A stretch of DNA of 64,000 nt, taken from contig CAXXUJ010000002.1 of NCBI GenBank assembly GCA_963677695.2, positions 372,001 through 436,000 on the forward strand, read 5' to 3'. A program made the translations under genes and the position numbers. Shown piece by piece: positions 17,378-28,225 of this stretch. The DNA comes from SABI01 sp963677695. GTDB lineage: Bacteria; Spirochaetota; Spirochaetia; Sphaerochaetales; Sphaerochaetaceae. Positions within the stretch are counted from its first letter, which is position 1, and each line of letters begins with the position of its first letter. The notes under the pieces were generated by a model that was not told the DNA's origin, did no database searches, and saw only the letters and a list, made by a program, of their open reading frames with translations.

Positions 17378-18454
17378 ATGGCGAATAACGAGATTCATAA
17401 TTATGATGATGTAGATACCACAGGCGGCAGAAGAAGAGGGAAAGGAGTAGACTCCCGCTCCCTCGCTATCATCATTACTGTCGTTATCGTCGGTGTGCTC
17501 CTCTCTGCTGCAATCATTGTCATCTGGTATATCTCTTTCAGACCTTCAGCTGCTTCACAAACCACAGAACCAATCGCAGCGGTCGCTCCGATCACGGTCG
17601 AGGAACCAAAAGAACCTGAGAGTGATAGCATTACCGTTCAGAATACCGGTACTCCCGACATTTCCCAGCAGCTCGATGATATTCAGGTCGATGTGAGCAA
17701 GAACCTCGCTTCAAGGGCAGGGGAGAAGAGCTGGTTCGACTATCATACGATTCAGAAAGGGGAAACCCTCGATACCATAGCGGCGCTCTACGGACTCAAG
17801 AAGGAGACCATTCTCGGCATCAATGCCGTAAAGAGTCTCTCCTCCCTCACCGAAGGGGTAGAACTGAAGATTCCCGTCATGGACGGAAGACTCTATACCG
17901 TTCAATCGGGTGACAGCCTTTCCATCATCACAAACAGATTCAATCCCTCTCTCGGATGGCAGACCCTTCAGGACCTGAACGATCTCTCCTCACCCGATAT
18001 TTTCATCGGACAGCAGCTCTTCATTCCAGATGTCCAGGTTTCTGAAGACGGTTCCCTGAACGACTATGACAGATTCATCTCCCCCTATGAAGGAAGAATT
18101 TCGGGACTGTACAATGAGACTGTTGTCTACGGAGAGTCAGAAGATATCGTCACCCTCAAGGGTATCTGGGTGAAAGGAAACAAGGGTGATGAAGTTCATG
18201 CAAGCGGGAGCGGAACCGTGGTCGATACCGCGAACGATCTCGATATGATGGGAAAGTTCGTCACATTGAATCATGGTGACGGGTACAAGACCACCTACGC
18301 ACACCTCGATGAGGTGAATGTCTCGATCTCTGATCAGGTGAAACAGGGCGATGTCATCGGAACGATAGGTGACAGCGGAGCTGTAGAGACACCGACACTC
18401 TATTTCTCCATCGAGCAGGACGGGGAAGCCCTCGACCCGCTCAGTTTCTTCTAG
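17378..18454 (+). CDS. LysM protein with degenerate LytM/M23 domain (NlpD/EnvC-like)
   Basis: The 358-residue envelope protein has a cytoplasmic N-terminus, one membrane segment (about 28-52), a linker, two LysM peptidoglycan-binding motifs (about 121-166 and 171-217) and a C-terminal LytM fold (about 255-358). The M23 zinc site looks lost: KGIWVKG (261-267) stands where HxxxD is expected, and TLYFS (340-344) where HxH is expected; only His309 in TYAHL remains. Proteins of this shape (NlpD, EnvC) activate cell-wall amidases instead of cutting peptidoglycan. The divergent ftsI neighbour supports a division role. GAAAGG lies upstream of the ATG. Confidence 0.8.
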   Translation: MANNEIHNYDDVDTTGGRRRGKGVDSRSLAIIITVVIVGVLLSAAIIVIWYISFRPSAASQTTEPIAAVAPITVEEPKEPESDSITVQNTGTPDISQQLDDIQVDVSKNLASRAGEKSWFDYHTIQKGETLDTIAALYGLKKETILGINAVKSLSSLTEGVELKIPVMDGRLYTVQSGDSLSIITNRFNPSLGWQTLQDLNDLSSPDIFIGQQLFIPDVQVSEDGSLNDYDRFISPYEGRISGLYNETVVYGESEDIVTLKGIWVKGNKGDEVHASGSGTVVDTANDLDMMGKFVTLNHGDGYKTTYAHLDEVNVSISDQVKQGDVIGTIGDSGAVETPTLYFSIEQDGEALDPLSFF

Positions 18455-18495
18455 ATTCTCTTACATCATTCTCTTACATCTCTGATTCGTTTTCT

Positions 18496-21201
<2,706 letters not shown>

Positions 21202-21235
21202 GGGATTTCCTTGTTAGATGGTATCAACATCATAA

Positions 21236-21264
21236 AGTATACTCATATTTATTGCGATTGTATA
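21236..21264 (-). promoter_or_regulatory. Promoter of secA
   Basis: On the reverse strand, TATACA (21259-21264) and TATACT (21236-21241) are 17 bases apart, giving a leader of about 28 bases with an AAGGAA ribosome binding site. Confidence 0.5.
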
Positions 21265-21281
21265 TCAGTTTGAATTAAACT
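21252..21281 (+). promoter_or_regulatory. Promoter of murG, predicted to give a leaderless mRNA
   Basis: TTGCGA (21252-21257) and TAAACT (21276-21281) are 18 bases apart. Six bases (GACTCT) separate the -10 box from the ATG, the same geometry as at ftsI, and no ribosome binding site is visible. Confidence 0.5.
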
Positions 21282-21287
21282 GACTCT

Positions 21288-22394
21288 ATGAGACACGATT
21301 CAACGTCCCTCCGTATCTGTTATGTAGGAGGGGGGACCGGCGGCCATATCTTCCCTCTCTTTGCGATTGACACGGCTGTACGCTCTTCGGGTATAAGCTA
21401 TACCCGTTATTTCATCACAGGACGGAGCAGCAGAGAGAGACAGTGGCTGTCAGGGAAGGATCGAGTCTGCCGCCATATACATGGAGGGAAGCTGAGACGG
21501 TATGTCTCTTTCAGAAACATATGTGATCTCCCCCTCATCGGTCTTGGTTTCCTTGAATCCTTTACACTCTTTCTCTTGGACAGACCTGATGTCGTTTTTT
21601 CGAAGGGGGGCTATGTCTCTGTTCCCCCTGTCCTGGCTGCCAGGGTGCTGAAGATTCCTGTAATCATTCATGAAAGCGATCTCTCGCTCGGTCTGGCGAA
21701 CCGCATCTGTTCGCGCTATGCAGATACCGTCTGCCTGAACAGGGAGGAGACGCTCGAAACCTGTTCCAAAGAAGTACGGGACAAAGCGGTCGTTACCGGA
21801 CTTCCTTCCCGTGATGAATGGGGTGAGAGTCCTCAGGTCGATATCTATAAGCATTTCGGGCTTAAAAGAGACCTTCCCGTCATCACCGTGATAGGCGGAT
21901 CCCTCGGAGCTCAGAGGATCAATGGTATGATCCCTCAGTTGTGCACGATGCTCAAAGGAAAAGCTCAGATCGTTCATCAGACGGGAGAGGGGAAAGAGAG
22001 CGGGGAGAGAAGAGACAATTACTTCCCTGTCCCCTTTGTTCATGATGAGTATATGTCACTCCTCCGCTCTTCACTTTGCGTGATCAGCAGGGCAGGAGCC
22101 TCTGCGATTGCAGATTTTCTTGCAGCTGAAGTTCCCATGATCCTTATCCCCCTTCCCCTTTCTGCAAGCAGGGGTGATCAGATAGAGAATGCTTCTCTCT
22201 ATGGGAAAAAGGGGTGTGCTCTTGTGCTGGAAAATGATTCTCTCAGTGCGCAGCTGCTCTATGATGCCGTTCAGGTTATCTTGAAGAATGAAGAAAAAAG
22301 GGAAGAGATGAAACAGCAGATCCAAAGCATGAAGCGCATCCATACTGCTGAGACCATTGCTCAGATTATAATCAAACAGCATAAAAAACGCTGA
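21288..22394 (+). CDS. murG: UDP-GlcNAc--lipid I transferase MurG
   Basis: The 368-residue GT-B glycosyltransferase begins with YVGGGTGGHIFP, the first G-loop of MurG. It also contains VFSKGGYVSVPPVLAA, PVIIHESDLSLGLANR, TVIGGSLGAQRIN and SRAGASAIADFLAAEVPMILIPLPLSASRGDQIENA with the UDP-GlcNAc-binding residues. It turns lipid I into lipid II on the inner membrane face. It is encoded alone, 11 kb from the rest of the division cluster. The first ATG after the promoter at 21252-21281 is the start. Confidence 0.95.
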   Translation: MRHDSTSLRICYVGGGTGGHIFPLFAIDTAVRSSGISYTRYFITGRSSRERQWLSGKDRVCRHIHGGKLRRYVSFRNICDLPLIGLGFLESFTLFLLDRPDVVFSKGGYVSVPPVLAARVLKIPVIIHESDLSLGLANRICSRYADTVCLNREETLETCSKEVRDKAVVTGLPSRDEWGESPQVDIYKHFGLKRDLPVITVIGGSLGAQRINGMIPQLCTMLKGKAQIVHQTGEGKESGERRDNYFPVPFVHDEYMSLLRSSLCVISRAGASAIADFLAAEVPMILIPLPLSASRGDQIENASLYGKKGCALVLENDSLSAQLLYDAVQVILKNEEKREEMKQQIQSMKRIHTAETIAQIIIKQHKKR

Positions 22395-22699
22395 ATTCCC
22401 TCGCCTATGTACATCACTGAAGGTCATCTGGTTTCAAATGTGGTATAATACCGTATCACAGATCATTCTCCTTCAAGTGAAGTATTCGGGAGAAAAGGTG
22501 AGCGTATGAGAGTTATACACCTGTGCACAGTGAATTTCTTTATTCCTTCACTGCTGACTCAAAAGGTCAGTCACACGCCTGTATTTCGATCTAAGGGTAC
22601 AGTATGCCCTTCTGCTCAGTTTCTTCAGATGTGTGATTCTCCAATTCAAAGCCATTACCTCACGTATTTCACCATACCATCACATACAAAGGAGTCATT
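22395..22699 (+). promoter_or_regulatory. 305-base intergenic region with extended -10 promoter of the lipoprotein gene
   Basis: TGGTATAAT at 22439-22447 is an extended -10 element; no good -35 accompanies it. It would give a leader of roughly 245 bases before the lipoprotein ATG. I see no clear structured element in the leader. A 65-codon frame at 22506-22703 has a GGTGA-like site and an ATGA overlap with the lipoprotein gene, but its sequence does not look like a protein. Confidence 0.4.
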
Positions 22700-23770
22700 A
22701 TGAAAAAGCATGCAATTCTTCTTCTTGCCGTTGTCCTGGTTGCAGGGATCTTCATGTCCTGTGATCTTCTTCCCTGCCTGCAGGATTCAGGAACTTCTTC
22801 TACAGAGGTTTCCAGGAACATCACTCCTGAAAGCTACAAAATCGCTGTAATCAGCATGGAACTGACCGACTCCGCAGGGGGGACAACCGTTACTGTCGTT
22901 GATGCGACTGCCGCTGACCCTCTCATCATCAATCTTGATGAAACAGACACGCTCCTTGCTGGTGAAGTCCGCCTTGAGACGGTGATCAATGCCGCTGGTG
23001 ATGACACTGACTATGGTGATACAGATCCTCTTGTTAATGGAACGACCTATGACGGTTTCGAAATCGTTCCCCTCTATATCGAGATGTCATTTCCATCCAC
23101 TTTTCACGTTCCCCCCATGGCAGATGAATCGGGGTACAGTATGATGTTCGTGTCAGACGGGGATGAAGCTACCTATACCTACAGGCTCATCTTCAATATC
23201 GAAGAGGGGAGCAGCCTCTGGAAGCGAGATATCATTGTCTACCTGGAAGATATTCTCAATGATGCTGATCCTCCTGTGGCAGCAACTGGTTATCCTGACG
23301 GGTGGTATTGGATGAGAAGGAGTGTGGAAGACGGAGGAGAGAGTGAATTCCTTATCTCCGCCATTCCTGATGATCCCCTCCTTACCGGAGCTTCCCATCC
23401 CGGAGGGCCCCCATCGGACTCGACAGCAGGACCGGACTGCGTGAAGGATATGTTTTCTGATCCCTTCTGGGAAGCGACCGAAAATTATGACAGCACTGAT
23501 CCTGGCGATTACCTGAGCATCTGGAGAAACCCGAGTGATCATTCACGGGTAGCAGAGCGTGATTTTGAGATCGTGTATAGCGGAACCGATGTCTCGCTCG
23601 ATATAGATATCTTCGAGACTTTCAATTTCTGGTATGAATCTGATGCCTCGAAGACTCCGGTTACCATGGCATCCGATCTTGATGTCGTCGATTTCGGACC
23701 GGACTATGGCGGAGAGGAGTATGGGGACTGGGGATTTGCTCCCTTCTTCCCCATTATTGCCAATGAATAA
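22700..23770 (+). CDS. Putative lipoprotein of unknown function
   Basis: This 356-residue protein has a clear lipoprotein signal: MKKHAILLLAVVLVAGIFMSC, with the lipobox FMSC and the modified Cys at residue 21. The mature part is rich in Asp, Gly, Thr and Tyr and predicted mostly beta. I do not recognise a family. The first residues after Cys (DLLPCLQD) contain Asp at +2, which in enterics would favour retention in the inner membrane, but the rule is not secure in spirochaetes. AAAGGAG precedes the ATG. It stands alone between murG and the cvpA operon. Confidence 0.75.
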   Translation: MKKHAILLLAVVLVAGIFMSCDLLPCLQDSGTSSTEVSRNITPESYKIAVISMELTDSAGGTTVTVVDATAADPLIINLDETDTLLAGEVRLETVINAAGDDTDYGDTDPLVNGTTYDGFEIVPLYIEMSFPSTFHVPPMADESGYSMMFVSDGDEATYTYRLIFNIEEGSSLWKRDIIVYLEDILNDADPPVAATGYPDGWYWMRRSVEDGGESEFLISAIPDDPLLTGASHPGGPPSDSTAGPDCVKDMFSDPFWEATENYDSTDPGDYLSIWRNPSDHSRVAERDFEIVYSGTDVSLDIDIFETFNFWYESDASKTPVTMASDLDVVDFGPDYGGEEYGDWGFAPFFPIIANE

Positions 23771-23956
23771 ACGGCCTTCGGCAACGATGGAACGTGACGA
23801 AATTCCCTGCACCTATGGTGACGGGGATTCCGTCACAGGAAGTCTCTCTATCGAATAATCTCTGAAAACGACTGCGGTGAAGTTTCTGCAGTGCAGATTA
23901 TAGTAGATGGAAGTGGGAAAAAAATGTTACCATAGGAGCTAGTTCAGGGGGTAGGT

Positions 23957-24481
23957 ATGGAAACTTGGAGTCTCGCAATCGGTTCATTTCAGTTCAATAT
24001 TGTTGATGTCATCATCATCGCTCTTGTATTCCTTTCAGCATTACTCGGTGCATTCAAGGGATTTGCACGTGAATTCGCGAGCCGTTTCGGTTTCATCATA
24101 GGTGTCATTGCCGGAGCTTTGTTCAATACTATCGTGGCAAGAATCATCTATCAAACGTTCTCCCTTCCGATTCTCTGGTCCTCTTTCATCGCCTTCATGG
24201 GTGTCTTCCTTGTCACCTATATTGTCATGCTTTCACTCGGGAACGGTCTGGACAACCTCATGACGGCAATTCATTTCGGCTGGCTGGATGCCATTCTCGG
24301 TCTCCTGCTCGGTGCAGCCGAAATGCTCATCATTGTAACGGTCATCATCTATGTGCTGAACCTTCAGAGTATCATCGATCTCAATGGCTTCCTCGATGGC
24401 AGTGAATTCTATAACAGGTACATAGTCCACTTCATAGAAAAGGGGCTGACATCCATTTCTCAGGTGGTAGATAATGTTTGA
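23957..24481 (+). CDS. cvpA: CvpA-family membrane protein
   Basis: The 174-residue protein has four membrane segments and opens with the CvpA pattern FNIVDVIIIALVFLSALLGAFKGFAREFASRFGFIIGVIAGA. CvpA proteins affect colicin V production in Escherichia coli and envelope homeostasis elsewhere; the molecular role is unsettled. GGGGGTAGGT lies directly before the ATG. It is the first gene of a tightly overlapping operon, and shares eight bases with the next gene. Confidence 0.85.
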   Translation: METWSLAIGSFQFNIVDVIIIALVFLSALLGAFKGFAREFASRFGFIIGVIAGALFNTIVARIIYQTFSLPILWSSFIAFMGVFLVTYIVMLSLGNGLDNLMTAIHFGWLDAILGLLLGAAEMLIIVTVIIYVLNLQSIIDLNGFLDGSEFYNRYIVHFIEKGLTSISQVVDNV

Positions 24482-25649
24482 GTCTCTTCTCCGTGTAAGG
24501 GGAGAGCAGTATATTGAGGGAAACCCTCTGTTTGACAGGTCCAATACCGCCCACTCTCTTCTTATCCATGGGAGTGATTTCAGCGGAAAGATGACTCATG
24601 CCCTTGAAGCGGCGAGGAGAAGGAGTTGCAGACATAACGGGGAACTGCACTGTGAATGTGATTCCTGTCGTGACTTTTCCACCTACAGTATGAAGAATGT
24701 GGTGATTCTTTCTCACAGAGATTACGAGATGAGAATCAGGAGCGCTATCACTCACTTTCAGCGTCTGAAGACCAGATGGCTTCAGATCTATCTTATAAAG
24801 AGTGTCAGGGTCCTTCTCATGTCGTATCATGAAGCGCTCCTCGGTGCTCAGGATACGAAGACTTCTGCGCTGTTCGCGCAGGCAGGTGAGGTCGATCTCC
24901 TTCTCGATGATCTTCTCGCTCTTCAGCCCGAGGAGGCAGTTGCAAAGCTGGGAGAACTGGAGAAGAGTCTTTCACCCCTTTTTGCCTATAAGAAGACACG
25001 CATCACAATCGATGCGATGAGATCGCTTCACAGCTGGATGCACTCGACGAGTGTCGATGATCTCCCCCGTTTCGCTATCATCGAGGGGATGGATGAATCT
25101 ACTGTGGGAGCGAACAATTCGATCCTGAAAATACTTGAAGAGCCTGCAGACCACGCTTTCTTCATCATCCTTGCCGAGAGGCCTATCCGTCTTCTCCCTA
25201 CCATTCTTTCACGCCTGCAGAAACACTTCATCATTCCGGTGACGGAGGAAGAGAGGAAAAAGCTCCTTTCAACCTTCTTCTATATTGATGATGCCCATAT
25301 CACATCGCTGAGAGATTTCATCCTTCAGGGTGCAGGGTATCCCCTGCAGGAAATCCATGGCAGTGCCGTGAAGTTCGCTTCTTCGATCGTTGACGCTGAA
25401 CATGTCGGCTCGACAGATATGGATGCCATGTTTGCTCCGATAGACTCTATGCAGCTCCTTTCCTATTATCTTGAACAGGTGGTGGTTTCCCTGGCTGAAC
25501 AGCAGGGAAGGGGAGTGATTTCTTTGATCTCCTATGCCTCTATGGTGAAAGAGATACGGGAATCGTATGGAAAGGCTAAAGTCTACAATCAGCAGGTGAG
25601 AACCTTTCTTGATACCCTCTATTATTCTCTCATGGCGGTCAGGCGATGA
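24474..25649 (+). CDS. DNA polymerase III delta'-like subunit
   Basis: This 391-residue protein looks like a clamp-loader delta' subunit (HolB). An N-terminal AAA+ domain has a degenerate P-loop (IHGSDFSGKMTHA), which is usual for delta' since it does not hydrolyse ATP. A Cys cluster (CRHNGELHCECDSC) fits the structural zinc site. The segment RFAIIEGMDESTVGANNSILKILEEPADHAFFIILAE followed by LLPTILSRLQK is the diagnostic RFC-type region including sensor 1 and SRC-like LSRLQ. An insertion near residues 90-180 is longer than in Escherichia coli. It overlaps cvpA by eight bases and the kinase gene by ATGA. Confidence 0.85.
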   Translation: MFESLLRVRGEQYIEGNPLFDRSNTAHSLLIHGSDFSGKMTHALEAARRRSCRHNGELHCECDSCRDFSTYSMKNVVILSHRDYEMRIRSAITHFQRLKTRWLQIYLIKSVRVLLMSYHEALLGAQDTKTSALFAQAGEVDLLLDDLLALQPEEAVAKLGELEKSLSPLFAYKKTRITIDAMRSLHSWMHSTSVDDLPRFAIIEGMDESTVGANNSILKILEEPADHAFFIILAERPIRLLPTILSRLQKHFIIPVTEEERKKLLSTFFYIDDAHITSLRDFILQGAGYPLQEIHGSAVKFASSIVDAEHVGSTDMDAMFAPIDSMQLLSYYLEQVVVSLAEQQGRGVISLISYASMVKEIRESYGKAKVYNQQVRTFLDTLYYSLMAVRR

Positions 25650-26842
25650 ACAATTTTATCAGAAGGGCATTTGACAAGATTGAAAAGCTCAGTACTGATG
25701 AGATCAAGACGCTGGTGAGGTATCAGGCGGGGGAGAATGAACTCCTCGGTATCGTACTGCAGCAGCTCAACACAGGAATCATCGTGACGAACAGGAACGG
25801 ACGAGTCCTTACCTGCAATGATTCGGCAAAGCGGCTTCTGCCTCAGAAGAGAGTGATGAATGAGGGGTCGACCCTTCGCTATGTGCTCAAGGATTCCTCA
25901 ATCGCAGAGTTCATAGATGAAGCGATTCAGACAATGGAAATGGAAGAATCACAGGAGCAGGAGTTCTATATCGAGCGCGGTTCATCAGTGATGACCATTC
26001 TCATCAGGTGCATCATGTTTGAAAGTTCGTTCGAACCCATGATGATCACTGACTCCCGTCACCGGTTCGTCTTCATTATCAATGATATCAGCGAGGAGAG
26101 GAGGAAGGATGCCCAGCTCCACCGGAGCGAGTCGCTTGCTTCGCTGACAACCGTTGCTGCGGGGGTTGCCCATGAGATCAAGAACCCTCTTGCCTCCATC
26201 GGCATTCACCTGCAGCTTCTCAGAAAGGCGTTTGAAAAGAAAAAAGAGATGACAGCAGAATCGGCAGCCCGGTACCTTGATGTGATCGATGAGGAGATAG
26301 AGCGTCTCAATTCCATCGTAGTCGACTTCCTGTTCGCCGTCAGGCCGATGGATGTCCGTCTACGTCTGGAGAGTGTCAACAGAATCCTTGAGGATGTGAT
26401 CTCTTTCGTCACCTATGAACTCAATGAATACAATATTTCAGTACGAACCGATTTCGCCGATTACCTGCCTAAACTCAGGATAGATGAGAATCTCTTCAAG
26501 CAGGTGATCCTCAATATCATAAAGAATGCTATGCACGCGATGGAGGAGGGGGGAGGTTCCCTTACCTTCAGGACGAGAAACAATGGTGATACCATCGATA
26601 TCCTTATCAGCGATACCGGTATAGGCATGGATGAGGCTACCCGTAATAAAATCTTCGAACCTTACTTCACGACCAAGGCAAGCGGAAGCGGTCTGGGTCT
26701 CACAGTCGTATTCAAGGTTATGAAGGAACATGGCGGTGATATTTCGGTGCAGAGCACTGTAGGACGGGGAACGACGTTCATTCTCTCCCTCCCCGTACCG
26801 AAATCACAACGGCTTGCCCTTGAATCAAAGGATGAGGTATGA
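25646..26842 (+). CDS. NtrB-like sensor histidine kinase with PAS domain
   Basis: The 398-residue kinase has no membrane segment. A PAS domain (about 35-155) has the opening LQQLNTGIIVTNRNGRVLTCN. HisKA has its phospho-acceptor at His176 in VAHEIKNPLASI. The HATPase domain has NIIKNAMHA (N box), DTGIGMDE (G1), FEPYFTTKASGSGLGL (F and G2). It should phosphorylate the NtrC-like regulator encoded next, with which it overlaps by ATGA. The sensed signal is unknown; a soluble PAS suggests a cytoplasmic cue. Confidence 0.92.
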   Translation: MNNFIRRAFDKIEKLSTDEIKTLVRYQAGENELLGIVLQQLNTGIIVTNRNGRVLTCNDSAKRLLPQKRVMNEGSTLRYVLKDSSIAEFIDEAIQTMEMEESQEQEFYIERGSSVMTILIRCIMFESSFEPMMITDSRHRFVFIINDISEERRKDAQLHRSESLASLTTVAAGVAHEIKNPLASIGIHLQLLRKAFEKKKEMTAESAARYLDVIDEEIERLNSIVVDFLFAVRPMDVRLRLESVNRILEDVISFVTYELNEYNISVRTDFADYLPKLRIDENLFKQVILNIIKNAMHAMEEGGGSLTFRTRNNGDTIDILISDTGIGMDEATRNKIFEPYFTTKASGSGLGLTVVFKVMKEHGGDISVQSTVGRGTTFILSLPVPKSQRLALESKDEV

Positions 26843-28224
26843 AACGGACGATACTTGTAGCGGATGATGAAAAGAATATCAGGAACGGACTTTCCCTAGC
26901 CCTTGAAGATGAAGGGTATCGAGTTTTCACCGCGGCAGACGGTGAAGAGGCGTGGGCGATGCTCACTAAGGAAGATATCGATCTTCTTATCACCGACCTT
27001 CGTATGCCGAAGCTGTCGGGGAATGAACTCCTCAAGCGTGTATCGGGGGCCTATCCCACCATGCCTGTCGTCATTCTGACCGGCCACGGCACGATAGAAT
27101 CAGCTGTCGATGCAATGAGAAACGGTGCAGTCGATTTTCTCACCAAACCGCTCAACCTCGACCGACTCTATGTCCTTCTCAAACGCGCCTTCAGCAACCT
27201 CGAATTATCGGATCAGAACAAACAGCTGAAAAAGGAACTGGAACAGCTCCGTAAAGAGAGCTCCTATAACAGGATCGTAGGAAAGAGCGCCCCCATGAGC
27301 CGACTCATGGAGACGGTAAAACAGGTCGCCGATGCACAGGCCAGTGTCCTTGTCACCGGGGAATCGGGGGTAGGGAAGGAACTGATAGGTGATGCCCTTC
27401 ACCACCTCTCCTCCCGCTCCGAAGGACCGTTCATTAAAGTCAGCTGCGCCTCGTTTGCTGAATCCCTTTTAGAAGATGAACTGTTCGGGCATGAGAAGGG
27501 TGCGTTTTCGGGTGCGGTATCAGCAAGGAAGGGAAGGTTCGAGCTTGCCCACAAGGGAACACTCTTCCTTGATGAGATAGGTGAGATATCACAGAGTACC
27601 CAGGTGAAACTCCTCAGAGTGCTCCAGGAGAGAACGTTTGAACGCTTAGGCGGTGAGAAATCGATCGAAGTCGATGTCCGTCTTGTCGCGGCCACCAACA
27701 GGAACCTTGCCGAAGAAGTTGAGAAAGGTAATTTCAGGGAAGACCTCTATTACAGACTCAATGTCGTTCATCTCCATGTTCCTCCCCTGAGGGAAAGGAA
27801 AGAAGATATTCCTCTATTGATGAGCCATTTCCTGGATATGTATACGAAAGTGAATAAAAGAGAGATCAAGGGATTCAGTTCCAAAGTGAAATCTGCCATG
27901 CTTGCCTATGAATGGCCCGGTAACATAAGAGAGCTCGCGAACTGCATAGAGAGTGCCGTGGTGATCTCCACCTCCTTGGTCATCGAACTCGAGGATCTCC
28001 CCTCTGCGGTCTCGAAGGCACTCCCTGATGATATGCGGAATGCAGGGGGAACCGGGAATATCGTCATCCCTGTCGGTACGAGAATGGATCAGGCGGAAAA
28101 AACCATTATCCTCGCGACTCTGGAAAGCTGCAAAGGAAACAAGAGCAGAACAGCCGACACCCTCCATATCGCACGGAAGACACTCCACAGAAAATTACAG
28201 GACTACGAAATTGAAGCAGAATGA
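26839..28224 (+). CDS. NtrC-family sigma-54-dependent response regulator
   Basis: This 461-residue regulator has a receiver domain (phospho-acceptor Asp53 in LLITDLRMP), an AAA+ domain with Walker A GESGVGKE (174-181) and Walker B TLFLDEIGE (about 241-249), and a Fis-type helix-turn-helix (SRTADTLHIARKTLHRKL). The sigma-54 contact loop reads GAFSGA (221-226) instead of GAFTGA, a conservative Thr-to-Ser change. It is expected to activate sigma-54 promoters when phosphorylated by the kinase upstream; the promoter at 31457-31475 is a possible target in this window. It is followed two bases later by the helicase gene. Confidence 0.92.
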   Translation: MKRTILVADDEKNIRNGLSLALEDEGYRVFTAADGEEAWAMLTKEDIDLLITDLRMPKLSGNELLKRVSGAYPTMPVVILTGHGTIESAVDAMRNGAVDFLTKPLNLDRLYVLLKRAFSNLELSDQNKQLKKELEQLRKESSYNRIVGKSAPMSRLMETVKQVADAQASVLVTGESGVGKELIGDALHHLSSRSEGPFIKVSCASFAESLLEDELFGHEKGAFSGAVSARKGRFELAHKGTLFLDEIGEISQSTQVKLLRVLQERTFERLGGEKSIEVDVRLVAATNRNLAEEVEKGNFREDLYYRLNVVHLHVPPLRERKEDIPLLMSHFLDMYTKVNKREIKGFSSKVKSAMLAYEWPGNIRELANCIESAVVISTSLVIELEDLPSAVSKALPDDMRNAGGTGNIVIPVGTRMDQAEKTIILATLESCKGNKSRTADTLHIARKTLHRKLQDYEIEAE

Positions 28225-28225
28225 T

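Noticed and set aside
22506..22703. 65-codon frame with an ATGA overlap to the lipoprotein gene
   Set aside because: It has a weak ribosome binding site, but its composition (many Ser, Thr, His, Cys) does not look like a protein. It may only be leader RNA.
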